Below, piece by piece: positions 20,172 to 21,993 of a stretch of 21,993 nt of DNA. Source of the DNA: Bacilli bacterium (GTDB taxonomy: Bacteria; Bacillota; Bacilli; Tumebacillales; JAQBPP01); assembly GCA_028287455.1 (NCBI GenBank), contig JAQBPP010000069.1:1-21993 (forward strand), written 5' to 3'. A program made the position numbers and the translations under genes. The number at the start of each line of letters is the position of its first letter. Position 1 is the first letter of the stretch. Below the pieces are notes generated by a model that saw only the letters and a list, made by a program, of their open reading frames with translations, was not told the origin of the DNA and did not search any database.

Positions 20172-21993
20172 TATTTGACCACAGCTCCGTTCGGCATATC
20201 GTCGGGAACTGTTGCGAGTGTCAACTGATCCCCTTGAGAAGCTGCCAAAATCATCCCTTGCGACAAAACCCCTCGCAATTTCACCGGTTTTAGGTTGACC
20301 ACCACGATTACTTTGCGTCCCACCAACTCCTCCGGGCGATAGAACTTGGCAATGCCCGACACCACTTGACGCTGCTCATCGCCTAAATCCAGCTGCAATT
20401 TCAATAACTTATCCGCCTTTTCCACCGGTTCAACCGCGATCACTTGCGCTACACGCAGTTCAACGCTGTTAAATTCATCAATGGAGATTTCTGGTTTGGA
20501 TTCCGAAGATCGAACCGGCGAGGCTTGCGATGCTTGGGCAGCAGCCGGTTCAACTGCTGCAGCCTCATTCAGTTTTGTTGATTCGTCAATCGCAGTAATC
20601 TCTTCTTTCAGATCGAGCCTTGGGAAAATGGGCTGCGCTTTAGTCACTTGTCCGCCAGGGGCAAGTGCGATGAACGACTGTGCATCTTGCCAGGTGAGTC
20701 GGTCTGTAAGTCCGAGCTGCGACCAAATCTGCTGAGCCGCAGTGGGCAAAAAGGGCTGCAGCAGGATCGAAATCACTCGTAAACTAGCAGCTAAATGATA
20801 GAGCACTGAATCGAGCGCTGGCTGATCGGATTCAGTGCGAGCCAACACCCAAGGTGCGGTTTCATCGATATATTTGTTCGTACGCGAAATCAGCTGCCAA
20901 ATTTGCGCCAGCGCTGCAGAAAACTCCATCTGCTCAAGAGCAGCTTCAACCTGTTGCGGCAGCGCCTCTGCAAGTGCACGCAATTCGCGGCTTGGAGTTT
21001 CGACTCTATGCCCTCTGGACTCGCCTGCAGCTTCATAAGAAGCAGGAATGACATTCTGGCTGTATTTTTCAATCATTGAGATCGTCCGATTTAATAGATT
21101 GCCGAGATCATTGGCCAAATCCGAATTGATCCGTTGAATAAACGCCTCCGGGGTAAACACACCATCTGACCCAAAGGGGATTTCCCGCAGCAGGAAATAG
21201 CGGAGCGCATCCGCGCCGTACCGATTAATCAAAAAGTTCGGGTCGATGACGTTCCCTTTGGATTTGGACATCTTGCCGTCCTTCATTAGGAGCCACCCAT
21301 GGCCAAAGACCTTTTTAGGCAGCGGCAAGCCGAGCGCCATCAGAATAATCGGCCAGTAAATGGTGTGAAAACGGACAATCTCTTTGCCCACCACATGTAC
21401 ATCGGCTGGCCAGTATTTGTGAAAAGTCGTTTGATCCTCCGTGCCATAGCCAAGCACGGTAATATAGTTAGTCAACGCGTCAAGCCAGACATAAATCACG
21501 TGCTCCGGATCATTAGGCACCGGGATTCCCCAGTCAAACGTAGTGCGGGACACACACAAATCCTCGAGTCCTGGCTTGATGAAATTATTAATCATTTCAT
21601 TTTTGCGAGATTCCGGCTGAATGAAGTCCGGATGTTCTTCATAATACTTTAGCAGCTGCGGAACGTATTTGCTCATACGGAAGAAATACGACTTCTCCCT
21701 GACTAATTCTACCGGCCGGCCGCAATCAGGGCAGTTGCCGTTGTCCGCTTGCCGCTGCGTCCAAAACGACTCACAGGGCGTACAATATAACCCCTCATAT
21801 TCATCGAGATAAATATCGCCCTGCTCCAGCAGCTGACGAAAAATCTTTTGCACAATTTCCTTGTGCCGGGTCTCGGTGGTGCGAATAAAATCATCGTAGG
21901 AAATGTGCAGGCGTGCCCACAGCTGCTGAATTCCCTGAACCATTTCGTCCACGAATTCCTGCGGCGTTTTACCTGCTTCTTGCGCCTTGCGTT
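20171..21993 (-). CDS. metG: Methionyl-tRNA synthetase, 5' end outside window
   Basis: MetRS charges tRNA-Met. The frame enters at the right edge, so the first roughly 50 residues, including the HIGH motif, are missing; 606 residues remain. Visible are a zinc knuckle with CTPC and CPDC, the catalytic KMSKS loop in DGKMSKSKGNVIDP, the anticodon-binding helical domain and a C-terminal Trbp111/EMAP-like tRNA-binding domain (about the last 105 residues, starting at EISIDEFNSVELRV). An alanine- and glutamine-rich linker joins the last two. This is the B. subtilis-type full-length dimeric enzyme. Its stop overlaps the tatD start. Any upstream leader, such as a T-box, is outside the window. Confidence 0.97.
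   Translation of the reverse strand, partial: RKAQEAGKTPQEFVDEMVQGIQQLWARLHISYDDFIRTTETRHKEIVQKIFRQLLEQGDIYLDEYEGLYCTPCESFWTQRQADNGNCPDCGRPVELVREKSYFFRMSKYVPQLLKYYEEHPDFIQPESRKNEMINNFIKPGLEDLCVSRTTFDWGIPVPNDPEHVIYVWLDALTNYITVLGYGTEDQTTFHKYWPADVHVVGKEIVRFHTIYWPIILMALGLPLPKKVFGHGWLLMKDGKMSKSKGNVIDPNFLINRYGADALRYFLLREIPFGSDGVFTPEAFIQRINSDLANDLGNLLNRTISMIEKYSQNVIPASYEAAGESRGHRVETPSRELRALAEALPQQVEAALEQMEFSAALAQIWQLISRTNKYIDETAPWVLARTESDQPALDSVLYHLAASLRVISILLQPFLPTAAQQIWSQLGLTDRLTWQDAQSFIALAPGGQVTKAQPIFPRLDLKEEITAIDESTKLNEAAAVEPAAAQASQASPVRSSESKPEISIDEFNSVELRVAQVIAVEPVEKADKLLKLQLDLGDEQRQVVSGIAKFYRPEELVGRKVIVVVNLKPVKLRGVLSQGMILAASQGDQLTLATVPDDMPNGAVVK

Overview
The window reads as chromosome of a spore-forming Firmicute (class Bacilli). 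The gene order metG-tatD-rnmV-rsmA ... yabG-veg-sspF ... ispE-purR-ridA-glmU-prs-ctc-pth-fin-mfd is the classic Bacillus subtilis metG-to-mfd stretch. It carries several sporulation genes (yabG, sspF, fin) and Bacillus-type signals (strong AGGAGG ribosome binding sites, many TTG/GTG starts, intrinsic terminators). Base composition looks intermediate, without the AT richness of Bacillus. A thermophilic or soil Bacillales lineage near Alicyclobacillaceae or Paenibacillaceae is possible, but I cannot fix the genus. No rRNA, tRNA, CRISPR array or transposase gene is visible.

Layout from right to left, the direction of transcription of almost everything. metG (5' end outside the window), tatD, rnmV and rsmA overlap one another and form a translation/RNA-maturation block. 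A four-gene insertion relative to B. subtilis follows: a ykuK-like gene on the minus strand, then eamA and psd on the plus strand, then a DHH-family phosphoesterase on the minus strand. Next is the sporulation block: yabG with a sigma-K-like promoter, veg with two tandem near-consensus sigma-A promoters, and sspF. Around veg sit copies of a palindromic repeat with a conserved 29-nt loop and covarying stems. After sspF comes a two-gene cyanophycin module (cphB cyanophycinase, cphA cyanophycin synthetase) closed by its own terminator. Then ispE, purR (with candidate PurR boxes at its own promoter), ridA, glmU, prs and ctc run close together to a strong terminator. pth, a diacylglycerol-glucosyltransferase-like gene, fin (preceded by a textbook sigma-G/sigma-F promoter match) and the N-terminal half of mfd complete the window.

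Functionally the window combines precursor supply (PRPP from Prs, UDP-GlcNAc from GlmU, isoprenoids from IspE), purine control by PRPP-sensing PurR, translation upkeep (MetRS, Pth, RsmA, RNase M5, L25/Ctc), transcription-coupled repair (Mfd), membrane lipid genes (Psd, glycolipid synthase) and sporulation (YabG, SspF, Fin).

Departures from the B. subtilis order: spoVG is absent between ridA and glmU, yabE is absent between tatD and rnmV, the cyanophycin genes are inserted in the spore-gene cluster, and the glycosyltransferase is inserted between pth and fin. I found no clearly new multi-gene system. The best candidates for something undescribed are the covarying palindromic repeat family around veg and a possible sporulation role for the cyanophycin pair.
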